Program-made: the position numbers and the translations under genes
Source of the DNA: Hordeum vulgare subsp. vulgare
Lineage: Eukaryota; Streptophyta; Magnoliopsida; Poales; Poaceae
Direction: 5' to 3'
NCBI RefSeq assembly: GCF_904849725.1
Contig: NC_058523.1
Span: 166,762,689 to 166,826,688 of the forward strand
Length of the DNA stretch: 64,000 nt
Part shown: positions 31,201 through 42,427 of the stretch, piece after piece
Numbering within the stretch: the stretch's first letter is position 1
How the letters are laid out: each line of letters starts with the position of its first letter
The notes under the pieces: model-generated
Database searches by the model: none
Seen by the model: the letters and a program-made list of their open reading frames with translations, nothing else
Told to the model about the DNA's origin: nothing

Positions 31201-31773
31201 TTCTCTATGTTGTTAACCTTCGAAGTAGCAACACAATGGTATGTGGGTTTTGCCTCCTAGCAGGATATGGCAGGTTCGAATCCTCTTCCCCCCTCCTTTT
31301 TTAGCCCTTTTTTCTATGCATTGTTTTCTTGTGCTGGTTGCACCTTGGTTTGAGAAGTGCCTAGTATTTTTTTTATGTTTGCAAGTAGATGCCTAGTATT
31401 TTTTTTGATGTTTGCAATTAGATGCCTATGAATATCTAGTGCCTCACAACAACACATCTAGTGCCTAGTATTTTTTTTATGTTTGCAAGTGGATGCCTAT
31501 GAATAGGAGTTGAATCTTGTGAATAGGTGTTCTAGTGGTAAGTATGCCGACGGTGGCGGCGGTGGAGCGGGAGAGGGTGTGGGGGGTGCTCAGCGGCGAG
31601 GGGGATCTTGCGAGGGGTGATAGCGATCGAGATGGAGGGGATCGAGATCGAGTGTCCTCATGTATATTTAATATTTTTTCATACTGAATATGAAAAAATA
31701 TCATCAAAATTGAAAATGTCGAAATACAATCGAGAAATAAGGCTACAATTTAAATACAATCGATCTTAGCTAG
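31201..31773. other. CACTA-1 spacer with short repeats and a pol III-like box pair
   Basis: No gene is seen. GCCTAGTATTTTTTTT with ATGTTTGCAA and AGATGCC recurs near 31360, 31391 and 31463. A B-box-like GGTTCGAATCC lies at 31273-31283, and an A-box-like TAGCAACACAATGG lies 47 bp upstream. Confidence 0.5.
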
Positions 31774-34700
31774 CTATTTGTTCACAATCTTCTTGCTCTT
31801 ATTTTTCATAAATGGAGTTCTTCTCTTGAACGGACGTCCTTTAGGTAGGGTGGTCCTGCTTCTTCTTGTGGTGTATGCTGGTACTTCATCATCGTCGTCA
31901 TGTTCCATCTTCGGGTCGCCGTACTTGTAGAAGTCTTGCTCATTGGCGACTCCATCCATTCCGATGATCTTCCTTTTGCCTCTCCTCACGACAACACGAC
32001 TGGGCTTTGGCGGGTCGGTAATGAAGAAGCATTGGTCCACTTGGCAAGCCAGTACCCATGGCTCATTTTTCGCGGTGACGTTTGCGCCCGCGGTCTTGGA
32101 TTTGGCTTCGGGTATAACCATGGTGGTGAAATACCGGTCTTCTTTTATGACGCTCTTGGCCCATCTGACACGGAACATCGGGACCTTCTCTCCAGCGTAG
32201 CTCAGCTCCCAGATCTCCTCGATCCTTCCGTAGTATCTGTCCTTGTCATTACCGGTGTAGGATTCCATCGTTACCCCGGAGTTCTGATAACCATCTCTCT
32301 TCATGTCCTTTCCCTCGGTGTAGAATGTGTAGCCGTTGGTATCGTATGCCTCATACGTCATCAGGTTGTGCTCGGTGCCATGTGACAAGGCGAATATGAG
32401 TTGTTCTTCCGCGTTAGAATCCTCATGTAAAGGGTACAACAGTAGCTTCTGCTTGAACCAACGCGTGAAACAAGAGTTGTGCTCTTTGATTATATCTCCG
32501 TCCGTCCTCTATTGCCTCGGTCATTGTACGTCTTTTCAATAAAGGTTTTGTGCTCTATGACCCAAGGATCGAGCACGTCTATGTGTTGTAGCGCGACTAG
32601 GTTTGCTCTTTCAAAGTCGGCGAGTCGACCCTCGAAGTCGACATGCATTTTGCGGTGACCCTCACAGTGACCCCATCCTTCGAGCCTGCCGAGGTGCCTG
32701 ATGACGGGCAGACCAACGAGGTTCTCGATGCCTAGATAATTCGTGTAGTAGGAGATGCACTCTTCGGTCAGAAAGCCCCTGGCTATGCTTCCCTATGGAC
32801 GTGACATGTTGCGAACGTATCCTTTGATGACACCATTCATCCTTTCGAACGGCATCATACTGTGCAGGAACGTCGGCCCGAGTTGGATGATATCCTCCAC
32901 GATATGGACTAGTAGATGCACCATAACGTCGAAGAATGCGGGCGGGAAGTACATCTCAAGCTCACATAGTATCACCACGATCTCTTCCTGTAGCCTTCTG
33001 AGTTGCCTCACGCCAACCGACTTCCAAGAGATGACGTCGAAAAAGTTGCATAGGCCAAATAGAGTTTCACGGACGTGCGCGTCCATGATCCCACGGATTG
33101 CAACCGGAAGTATCTGCGTCATCAGCACGTGACAGTCGTGAGACTTCATCCCGCTAAACTTCTGCTTCGCTGAGTCTAGGTATCTACTTATCTTCCCCGC
33201 GTAACCGTAAGGAAGTTTTAGTCCTACGAGGGAGGTGAAAAACTGATCGATATCCTCCTGACTTAGAGTGAAGCATGCGGGAGGGAAGTCATTTCCGGTC
33301 TTCTTGGACTTTTTGCCATTGCGATGACTTTTCGTGTCCTGCATCGCCTCATCATCATCATCATCATCATCATCATTATTAGCGTGAAGCTCCTCCCTGA
33401 TGCCCAATGATTTCAAGTCTACCCTTGCTTTCGGTCCATCTTTGGTCCTCTTTGGCATGTTGAGCAGGGTACCAAGTAGACTCTCGCACACGTTCTTCGT
33501 GATATGCATGACATCAAGGCTGTGAGGCACATGGAGGATCTTCCAGTACGGCAAGTCCCAGAAAACAGACCTCATTTTCCATACCTTCAGCAGCGGCTCT
33601 GGCGCCTTTCGCTTCTTTCCCGGCTCTGGCGCCTTTCCCGGCGGTGGGCACTCTTTCCAATTTTTCAACAGCTCGTATATTTCCTCGCCGCTCCTCATAA
33701 GGGGGCGTCTTTGGGGTTCGGTTTCACCATCGAACAGATCCTTGTGTTTTCTCCATGTGTCATCATTGCGAAGCCACCTTCGATGTCCCATGAACACGGT
33801 TTTTGAAGACCCAGGATCTCTATCTAGCTGGCGATACATTGTGTCATCCATGCACCCGACGCATCCAGAAAATCCGTGGACCACCTGCCCCACGACATAT
33901 CCGTAACCGAGATAGCCGTGCACCGTTGTGAGCAGTGCGGCTCTCATAGGGAAATATTCTTTCTCTGCGTCGTCCCACGTATTGGCTGGCGTTTTCCACA
34001 GCGTGTCTAGCTCCTCTTTCAGCAGCCCCAGATATAGATTGATGTCGTTCCCTGGTTGTTTCGGCCCTTCAATTAGCATACTCATGTGAATGTACTTCCT
34101 CTTCATGCACAACCAGGGGGGAAGGTAGTACATCCACACAAACACAGGCCAGGTGCTATGTGTGCTTCTCTGGCTGCCAAACAGATTGACTCTATCGGTG
34201 CTCGCGCCCAGCACGATGTTCCTTGGATCGTCCCCAAATTTTGGGTATTCGTAGTTCAACGCTTGCCACTGGCTCGCATCCTTAGGGTGACTCAACATCT
34301 TGTCTTTTTTATTTATCTCCGGATCATTTCCGTCATCTTCTCGCTTTTTCTCCTCCCTATCCGCGTGCCAACGAATGAGCTTTGCTACCTTAGGGTTCGC
34401 GAAATACCGTTGCAGACGAGGAGTGATTGGAAAGTACCATACCACTTTTCGAGGAGCTTTCTTACTCTTCTTGTATCAACTGACGCCGCACACCGGACAT
34501 ATGGTACACTCCGCGTGCTCGTCCCGATAAATGATGCAATTGTTCATGCACACATGGTATTTCACGTGCGGTAAATCCAGAGGACACACGATTTTCTTCG
34601 CCTCCTCGAAACTGGTCCGGCACTTGTTCCCCTTGGGAAGACGTTCGTGCTAGAATGACATGTTCTCGTCAAAGCATGCGTAGGTCATTTTGTGTTTTAC

Positions 34701-35303
34701 CTTCATCTCCAGAGCCATGAGCGTTACTTTCAGGCGGGTATCCTCGGGCCTGCATCCTTCATACAATGGAGTAACCGCGTCTATCTCCAGTTGATCCAGC
34801 TTGGCTTTCTCTCGGGCGGCAGCTCTTGTGTTATCCGTCTGCTTGAGAAGCAGCTCTTGAATATGAGGGTCCTGCACCAAGGCCATGGATGGTCCATCAT
34901 CGTCTGCTCCGGCATCTTCATCTTCATGATCATGCCCTTCGTCTGCTCCGGCATCTTCCTCATCATCATGTCCGGCATCTTCTACATGATGACTGTGTCC
35001 TGGAGATTCTTCGTCTTCTCGCCCGCCCTCGCCGCAGTTGTCTTGCTCAGGTCCTTCCTCATTTCTTTCCCGCCCCCCATGGACGACTTCATAATCATTT
35101 TCATCACCTTGCCACCGATAGCCATCCATGAAACCACGCAAGAGCAGGTGGTCCCGCACCTTTACGGAATCCGGGTCCATAAGGCTCTTTAGCTTGCATC
35201 TTCGACACGGACATCTTATCTCCGTCTCGTTCTTTTGAAGCATCTCGGCCTTCGCGGAGCTCAAAAACCTATTCACGATGCCTTCGGTCATCGTGCGGAC
35301 CAT
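31774..35303 (-). pseudogene. CACTA-1 transposase, TNP2/Transposase_21 type
   Basis: The start at 35303 lies just after a CAG acceptor. The first part has a Transposase-associated zinc-like motif (IRCPCRRCK) and a long acidic linker. The core (34445-32793) shows the TNP2 signature: LFGSQRSTHSTWPVFV, GYGYVVGQVVHGFSGCVGC, DLPYWKILHVPHSLDVMHIT, a Ser/Asp linker with an Asp run (from an ATC microsatellite at about 33351), then a DUF4218-like segment ending PFERMNGVIKGYVRNMSRP. The end (32439-31774) is DUF4216-like. Stops in the same frame at 34650-34652 (TAG), 34476-34478 (TGA) and 32793-32795 (TAG), plus a frameshift near 32510, make it dead. It would bind the termini and cut the element out. 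Confidence 0.88.
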
Positions 35304-35310
35304 GGTCGCC

Positions 35311-35804
35311 TGCGGGGTAGTGCAAAACGTTATTTTAGAACCAAAAATTTTTGGCATGACTTTGCCCAAAAATAGGAGAAAAAAGAATGCATAGTGCCAA
35401 ATTCTCGCCGAAACGGAAATGAATCAACATTCCGGGAAAATATTGGCAACTATCGCATTTCAAATACCGGTACCTACAAACACAAACATATATGCAACAC
35501 CACAAACATATGCAACACCACAAACATATGCAACACAACAAACATACGTAGATCTAGCTAGGCCATAAAAAGTGCATGTGCACGTTGTTGGAGGGAGAAA
35601 AAAGTAGATCTACAACATAAAAGCTTTCCCCTTACTTACCTATCAAAAAAAGGTAATTTAACCACTTAATTTGGGTGAATCTATGATGCAAATGAGGTGA
35701 GGAGGAGGAGGCACCCGAGACAAGCTTGGAGGAGGAGGTGGAGAGAATGAAAGTGGGGAAAGTGAGTGTGGTAGGTGGCTGTCCAAAATATCTAGCTGGT
35801 CCCA
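35311..35804 (-). other. Upstream region/intron of the CACTA-1 transposase gene
   Basis: No coding sequence is seen. 35346-35480 resembles 29229-29345 (shared GCATGAC.TTGC, AAAATAGGA, CGACATTCCGG or AACATTCCGG, GGTACCTACAAA). CACAAACATATGCAACAC is repeated three to four times near 35485-35550. The acceptor before the start codon suggests that part of it is an intron. Confidence 0.55.
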
Positions 35805-36262
35805 GGTTACTAATGGCGCACCACCTACATATGCGCCATTAGTAACCCTGGTTACTAATGGCGCACCTCCTCTGGTGCGCCATTAGTAGTTTTGTAAAAA
35901 AATAATTAGTAGTGGCGCACCACCAACAGATGCGCCATTAGTAACACTGGGTACTAATGGCGCACTGGCTTTGGTGCGCCATTAGTAGTTTGCAAAAAAA
36001 AAACCAATTTTTTTTATAGTAGTGGCGCACTACTAACAGATGCGCCATTAGTAACCAGGTTACTAATGGCGCACCAGGTGCTAGTGCGCCATTAGTAGTT
36101 TTGCAAAAAAAATAAAAAAAAATATAGTAGTGGCGCACCGAGCGTGTGGTGGGCCATTAGTATCCACCACAGTAATGGCACACCTCACATGGTTCGCCAT
36201 TACTATATAGTAGTGGCGCACTGCTTGTGTGGTGCGCCATTAGTATCTATATCATCTATAGC
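35805..36262. repeat. Right subterminal repeat array of CACTA-1
   Basis: Repeats of TACTAATGGCGCACC, GTGGCGCACC and GTGCGCCATTAGTA form inverted pairs with A-rich spacers, at least a dozen copies. It mirrors 24056-24470. Confidence 0.9.
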
Positions 36263-36278
36263 CCTTTTCCTAGTAGTG
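36263..36278 (-). repeat. Right terminal inverted repeat of CACTA-1
   Basis: The reverse complement of CACTACTAGGAAAAGG ends at 36278. The duplicated AGC follows at 36279-36281. Confidence 0.92.
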
Positions 36279-36281
36279 AGC

Positions 36282-37587
36282 GGTAGTGGACCCCGAGTCT
36301 CAACTCTTGGCGGCTCTCCACGCTAATCCAGACTGGGCAATTCCTTACATGGCATATCTCACCAGAGGCGAGTTACCAACTGACGAGTTATTAGCTCGCC
36401 AGATCGTCCGTCGGTGTAAATCCATGGTCATACACAATGGCGAGTTACACAAACGAAGCACCTCGAGGGTATTTCAAAGATGCGTCTCTCCTGAAGAAGG
36501 ATGTATGATCCTCAATGAGATTCACGTGGGAGACTGTGGTCATCATGCTGGGTCCCGATCCTTGGTCTCTAAGGCCTTCAGACCTGGGTTCTATTGGCTG
36601 ACGGCTCACGCAAACGTAGAGGAGATCATTCGCTGATGTGATGGCTGCCAAAAATTTGGACGCGAGATGCACGTGGCGGCTCAGGAATTGCGGATGATAC
36701 CAATCACTTGGCCGTTTGCAGTCTGGGGGCTTGATATGGTCGGCCCTTTCAAGAGGTCTTCCACCAAAAAGACTCACCTATTGGTGGCGGTTGACAAATT
36801 TACCAAGTGGGTGGAGGCGGAACCTATTAGCAGCTCTGATGCAGATACGGTCGTCAAATTCTTGAAGAAACTAATTTTCAGATTTGGATATCCTCATAGT
36901 ATTATTACTGACAATGGTACCAATCTATCCAAAGTTGCAATGCAAGAGTTTTGTTCACGAGAGCATATCCGACTTGATGTTTACGTGGCTGCACATCCCT
37001 AGTCTAATGGGCAGGCGGAGAGGGCGATTCAGGAAATATTGCGAGGGATTAAGCCTCGGCTCATGGTGCCTTTGGAACGTACTCCAGGATGTTGGGTGGA
37101 GGAGTTACGGTCAGTACTATGGAGTATGAGGACAACTCCAAATCTCTCCACGGGTTTTACTCCCTTCTTTCTGGTCTATGGAGCTGAAGCGGTGTTACCA
37201 AGTGACATCAAACACGATTCCCCACGAGTCGCCACCTATGCGGAATAGGAAAATGAGCTGGCACGACAGGACTCGCTGGACGCCTTGGAGGAGGAACGAG
37301 ACTTAGCCGCATCACGATCGGCGATTTACCAACAAGACTTGCGACGTTACCACAGTCGTCGGGTCAAGAGCCGGACTTTCCAAGAAGGCGACTTGGTGCT
37401 CCGTTTGATTCAAGATCATACTGGTATGCACAAGCTATAACCTCCGTGGGAAGGACCGTTTGTCATCTGCAAGGCTCTTCAGAATGGCTCGTACTACTTG
37501 GTGGATCTTCGCCCAGATCGGCCAACTACAAAGGTTGAGACAACTCGCCCCTGGAACATAGCCCATCTGCGGCCTTACTACACTTAG
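36282..37587 (+). pseudogene. Tat-lineage integrase
   Basis: It continues the pol frame after the CACTA-1 insertion. The zinc finger is visible as H (EIHVGDCGHHAG) and CDGCQKFG, interrupted by a TGA at 36634-36636. The catalytic core follows: DMVGPFKRSS, ITDNGTN, then (after a TAG at 37000-37002) SNGQAERAIQEI with the Glu. Further stops lie at 37246-37248 and 37438-37440, all in one frame, then DVL-type C-terminal text (PWEGPFVICKALQNGSYYLV) up to the natural stop at 37585-37587. Single-base nonsense changes in one unbroken frame show that it decayed in place. Confidence 0.9.
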
Positions 37588-38878
37588 AGCCATGAGCTCC
37601 CCTTTTTTCTTTACCAGTTTTCAGAAAATTGTAATCCATGAATTATGAAAGCAATAAAGCCGGCACCCACGAATTTCGGGGTCCCTTGCCGTTTCAGCTT
37701 TTGAAAGCATGAGTCTTTATTTTTCTATAAGTCGCCCAAACATGGACGCTATCAAAGTCAAAGAGCGTAAGTCTCCATGCTGCACTTACTTCAAAACAGG
37801 ACTTTGATAAAGCCAAACAGGACCAACGTTGGCATGTTGCACGGTTCAACCATAGGCGCCTTATGTGGTTTTGAGAATTAAGCCGACTTACTTGGGGGTT
37901 ACTGGTCCCCAATTCGTTTTGCAGTAAGAGGGTATACGTTTCTGTGATCCTATGCCTGGTTTCTTCCTACATCATAGGTCACCTAGGGGTTTCCACTCAT
38001 CGAGTTCAGCCTGAATACCCTCTTGGCTAGCGAAAAATTACCGCATTACAAATGGTTATACTAGACTATGTGTTGAACAAGTCGCCACATGGACCTATGT
38101 ACTCAAGGTGAGTCAATCCGTTATTTGGACCCTGAACTCGCCATGGTTAAAACATATAAGTTACCGGCTAGAGTCACATATGGGAAATAGATAAACCAGT
38201 GGTTCATTGAACCTGCTTCATGGAAGCTTGACTCGCGCCTGATCAGCCGGTCTAAAATAACAAGGCTTGTTGCAAAAAGCTTTCTAAGGGTAACACTAGA
38301 GTTTTGCAAACTTGTCTTATCTTATCGCAACTCACTCAGTCGATAAAATTTTCTTTCTTGATGGCAAGACCACAAGGTTCCGTAATATATTTGAGTCGGC
38401 TTTTGATTATAACTCGCCCCGACTCATTTTTAACCATTATTTGCCATAACCCGGGGGCTGAACTATTTTTTGACATAACCCGGGGGCTGCTCTATTTTCT
38501 GGCATAATCCAGGGGGCTGGTCTATTCTTTGCCATGCACTCACTGAGTCGGCTGATGTTTTTCCTTACACATAAGGTGAAAACTTGTTTGTCAACTTATG
38601 ATATTCCCTGGTTCATCAAACTTGCAGGCGAGTCATGCATATATTCAAGGAATAAAAGTGGTTCCATCAAAAGGTACTACTGACTGATTGTTTTTCCACA
38701 AACACTAACAAAGCTATTACATGGCTCGCGTGGCCAAAATGGTTGTCATCCCCTAGTGAAGAAAGGATCCATGAACGAATCAGGACGCCGCCGAGTCACC
38801 TTTCCTTGAGCTCTCCCCACCTTCGATTCGTAAGTCGCCCAGTTTCCAATTACACTTGGACAGGGCAACAAACTCGTC
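37588..38878 (+). other. Non-coding spacer of the Tat-lineage element between pol and the antisense gene
   Basis: No gene is seen. A polyadenylation-like AATAAA occurs at about 37650. A short triplicate, ATAACCCGGGGGCTG with a T-rich spacer (period about 35 bp), lies at about 38447-38520. On the minus strand this region would hold the 3' untranslated end of the antisense gene. Confidence 0.6.
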
Positions 38879-39327
38879 TTAATCATCAAGGAAGAGAGAT
38901 AGGTCCATGTCAAGATCAAAAGGATTCTTGGGTCGGCGAGGAACCAAGCTAGCAGTTTCATACGAGTAAGGCGTCACCTTCTTTTTCTTCTCGTCATAGG
39001 CGGCTTGGTATTTACTCAAATCCAAGCTGGCTGCCAGTTGAGTCGCCGCATAGCTAGATTCTATGATAACTCGGTGATAGTCTTCCTCGGTGAAGTCTGA
39101 CCCGTCATCCTTCAGCTCGGGGTAGATAGCGGCTATTTCTTCTGGTTTGAGCTCGGGGGCATAGGCTAAGCACCGGCTCAGGGTGTTCAGGACTCCCTTC
39201 CGGGCAGCTGACCTTTTTAGTTCCTCTATTTGAGGAGGCAATGTGGACAGAAAGCCTAGCATGTGCTTCATGGTTCTAACTGGCTCCTTCCTGCCCATCA
39301 CCGCTTTAATCGTCAGCACGCCCCCGG
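38879..39327 (-). pseudogene. Antisense extra gene of the Tat-lineage element, last exon (left part)
   Basis: The minus-strand frame ends FDLDMDLSLFLDD at the stop 38879. It is the C-terminal region of the antisense gene, with VLTIKAVMGRKEPVRTMKHM near its start. The exon is split by the CACTA-2 terminus at 39328 and continues at 45382-45461 with LKLKAIDTFAEQLYT. Function is unknown; such antisense genes are a known feature of the Tat group. Confidence 0.75.
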
Positions 39328-39540
39328 CACTACAAGAAATATGCTCATACATAATGTTTTTTAAGACGTCGTTGATGAATTCGTCATAAATCTACGACGA
39401 TTCCATCCGAGATTGTCGTAAGCCGTTTGAGGCAATCGAACCTACATATAAATTACGACGATGTGAGTCAAAAACGTCGTAACCGCATAAGATGAGATCG
39501 TCATAACTTTTACGATGATTATAAAAATGTCGTAACATGT
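39328..39540 (+). repeat. Left terminus and subterminal repeats of CACTA-2
   Basis: The terminal repeat at 39328-39352 is followed by several copies of ACGACGAT, GTCGTAA and ATCGTCATAA in both orientations. The same motifs recur at 45160-45350. Confidence 0.85.
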
Positions 39541-39829
39541 TCTAACTATGTTGACATGTCACTCGTGGGTCCATTATATGTCACGCGCCAAACACAATTA
39601 AAACGTCAAAAAAGCTGTGATTACCTCATTCGTCGATCCAAGAGGGTAGAAAAAATTAGAAGTTATAAAAAAAATGGAAAACACAATTACATGAGTTGGA
39701 TTCCTATTGGTGGAAACGTTTGTACCACGGATCGATGAGGTGGCACGTATCCATCCATCCAGCTATCCAACCCACATATCCATCCATCCGTCCACGAACT
39801 CCTCTCCCTCGGCGCACCTATTCATCTAT

Positions 39830-40730
39830 CTACAGAAAAAAGAAAAAAAAAGAAAAGGAAAAAGAGCCCGCGTGCGAGAGAGAGAGCTCACCCAACTCCA
39901 CCAAACACCACCTCCTCTCCCCCCCCGAACTCCTCTACCTCGCCGCCGCCACCTGCCATGTCCGCCTGTTCTGGCGAGCTCCGGCGGTGGGAAGCACTCC
40001 CTCGACCTCCCGACGCTCCGTGCCTCCTTCCCTTCCGGCCAGCATCGACGCCCAGGTTGGCCCCTCTCCTCGTTCGCGCCACCTTCTTCTCCCATCTGAC
40101 CTAACCTTTTTCCTATGATTTTCTTTGCTGCAGATCCATGGCGCGGACGGAGGAGGAGCAGGACGGGAACCAACAGAGGAGCAGGACGGACATCCATCTA
40201 CCCCCTAATCACCGCCGCCGCCGCTGCCGGCGTAATCCCCATCTCCCCTGCTCTACAACGCGCGCGATGGCGACTACGGCGACGGTTCTGGTGGACCTGC
40301 CCGCGGCCGCACCGGTGAGTGCCCACAACCCCTCTTCCCCTGGTCCCCTCTAGACATCTGAATCTTCTCCTCGGTCGTTGCTGCCACTGGATCTGGCGAT
40401 GACGCCCGTGGTTTCGCCGGCGCCCGCGCCCCTTGCCCGAGCTCCGCTGGTTAGGGTTAGGGTTTCATCAATCCGCGTGGGTAGGTTCCAACCCCTAACG
40501 CTACCCACCAGTTCCGATCCGCAGGGTAGGTTGCAACCCCTAGCCCTAATCAGTAGCCTCGATCCGCAAGGTAGGTTCCAAGCCGGCCGGTGTGCCGTAT
40601 TTCTCGGTTCTTTGATGATTGATGCCTGCTTGTGTACAGGTCTTCGACGATGACGGCGTCTCTCCGCGCAGTGCCGACGAGGATCCTGCCTCCGGTGGGG
40701 CTTCGCCGGCTCGTCCACACCCAGCTGCAG
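39830..40730 (+). pseudogene. GC-rich first exons of the CACTA-2 transcription unit
   Basis: The composition jumps to GC-rich. Candidate exons with good borders: one ending CGACGCCCAG before GT at about 40055; an intron ending TTTGCTGCAG at 40133; an exon with ATGGCGCGGACGGAGGAGGA ending GCACCG before GTGAGT (about 40313); and an exon at about 40639-40728 (after GTGTACAG, before GTATCTT) readable as MTASLRAVPTRILPPVGLRR. I recognise no family in these. They look like captured 5' parts of host genes. Exon borders are inferred from splice-site consensus only. Confidence 0.45.
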
Positions 40731-42258
40731 GTATCTTCTCCCCTGGCCTTTGGTCTCCGGCTTGTTGTTTTCCTAGCCCAGGTCTGGGGCCTCACGTTGT
40801 ATATTATACGTATCTATCATATCATAGGGATGAACACCTATCGTTGAAGCTATCTATTGCCTATTGGTTGATGTGATGTGCTAGGTCTCTGGCTCCTTTT
40901 TTTCCTTTTTATTTTTTCTACTAGTAGCAGATTGTTGCTCTCATTGCTGGAGGTCCTCTGTTCTTCCCTACATACTATTGTCTATTGCTACGTGGTATAT
41001 CACAGGGATGCACGGGTATTCTTAAAACAAGCATCTGTTTCATTGATTTATATTGGTAGATGATCAACTGCCTAGCATGAACGTGTTGGCATTTTGGTCA
41101 AACCAACATCTTTTGGTTCAACTAACTTAGTATTTTGTTGTACCATTGGTACACTATCAACTGCCTGGCATGAATGTGTTGATATTCTGGTAAAAAGCGA
41201 CTTCATTTGCTCTCCAACATGTTTTGTATTGTATTTTGCTGTGACATTGGTACATGCTCAACTGCCTAGCATGATTGCCTTGATGTTTTTGGCAAAATGG
41301 ACATCTTTTGGTCCCAAATTAGTTTTATATTTTGCTGTGACATTGGTACATGCTCAACTGCCTAGCATGATTGCCTTGATGTCGCTAAGATAGATAGATG
41401 TTACTACCTGTTTTTTCACATGAATCGACGTTCGTTCTACAAAGTGTGCAATTAACTTTCTCTAAATTTGATTGTGATTGAAAATATATTATGTAAATGC
41501 ATGCTTTCAAAATTCTTTACTAGTAGTAAGATATTCGTGTAAAAACAGTCAAATATGCATCTATTGCCCGCACAAAAAAAGAAAAAAAACTGTTAAAGCT
41601 GCATCCGTTGATCTACGCGAGAGTTGGCGTGTACTTTAGAATGAGGGCATATGTATTCCTCTGTTGGCCCATTTATATTTATATTTATATACTTGTCAGC
41701 CTACGCGTAGTCCTCGTCATGTATGTCATGCTAGAATTTCGTATGATCTCTACTGTTTTCCGTTTAACGAATGATCTGCTCTAACTCGGACCGTTCTAAT
41801 TAATTGTACAGCCTGCAAGTTGCCAATTTTAACATTCAGGTCCACTCCACGGTCCATGTCACTGAAATGACAGTTCCAGTGTTTACGTAAGGCAACTAAC
41901 TAAATGAGAATAATTAATTTACTAAGTATTCCCTTGATAAGGATTAATATGACACGCATATGCTATTTTTTATTCCATTCCAAGGTGATAGTTCAAAATT
42001 CTTTTATGTCCCTGTGATTGCTATTTTTTCAAGTTAACTAACTTCTAGAGAAAGAATTTCATAAAGTAACCAGATTCCTGTGGAGATTGGCTACTGAATT
42101 AGTTTAATCAATCAATGGAAGCCTTCTCAGCCTAACCTACTTCATATGAGATTGACCGTTTAAGGAATGGATACGTTTTCAGTTCCAATTGTTGCATACA
42201 TACATGAACTTGCACTTACCATATGAACCTTGCCATCCTTCTTTTTTTCAAAATACAG
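40731..42258 (+). other. Intron-like region of CACTA-2 with a ~97 bp tandem repeat
   Basis: This is T-rich non-coding sequence. Four repeats of about 97 bp around CAACTGCCTAGCATGA start at 41065, 41158, 41259 and 41355. It ends in a good acceptor, TTTTTTTCAAAATACAG, at 42258. Confidence 0.65.
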
Positions 42259-42427
42259 GAAGACTGGGTGCTATGCAGGTTGTTCTACAAGAGCAGAACA
42301 ACAGGTGGTGATTGACTTGACTGCATCATGGTGCGGACCATGCCGCATCATGGCTCCAGTTTTCGTTGATCTCGCCAAGAAGTTCCCAAATGCTGTTTTC
42401 CTCAAGGTCGGCGTTGATGACCTGAAG
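42259..42427 (+). pseudogene. Chimeric exon: NAC-domain fragment joined to thioredoxin-h exon
   Basis: After the acceptor at 42257-42258 the first frame reads [15 protein letters not shown], the C-terminal part of a NAC transcription-factor domain (subdomain E). From about 42304 a different frame reads [20 protein letters not shown] then [14 protein letters not shown], the thioredoxin-h core with the redox motif WCGPC. It ends GDDLKlike (VDDLK) before GTATCA at 42428, where thioredoxin-h genes commonly have an intron. The two parts are out of frame with each other, so no fused protein is expected. It is truncated on both sides and not a functional gene. Confidence 0.75.

Larger units (their letters stand above)
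24040..36278 (-). mobile_element. CACTA-1: complete autonomous-type CACTA transposon (defective)
   Basis: This 12.2 kb element has terminal inverted repeats starting CACTACTAGGAAAAGG, a 3 bp duplication AGC and dense subterminal repeats built on TACTAATGGCGCAC. Genes are on the minus strand: TNP2-type transposase (35303-31774) and a second multi-exon gene (28706-25156), plus a small membrane-anchored ORF (24969-24724). A tetraspanin exon is captured between them. It sits precisely between the second RNase H and integrase of the Tat element. The style is that of large Triticeae CACTAs (Jorge/Caspar-like); I cannot decide the family. Stops in both genes suggest it is no longer autonomous. Confidence 0.93.

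Noticed and set aside
31226..31283. Functional tRNA gene
   Set aside because: A- and B-box spacing is right, but acceptor and anticodon stems do not pair.
33351..33376. ATC microsatellite as a separate feature
   Set aside because: It codes the Asp run of the CACTA transposase linker and needs no other explanation.
40440..40470. Telomere repeat (GGTTAGGGTTAGGGTTT)
   Set aside because: Too short and single; more likely a telo-box-like promoter or leader element in the captured GC-rich region.
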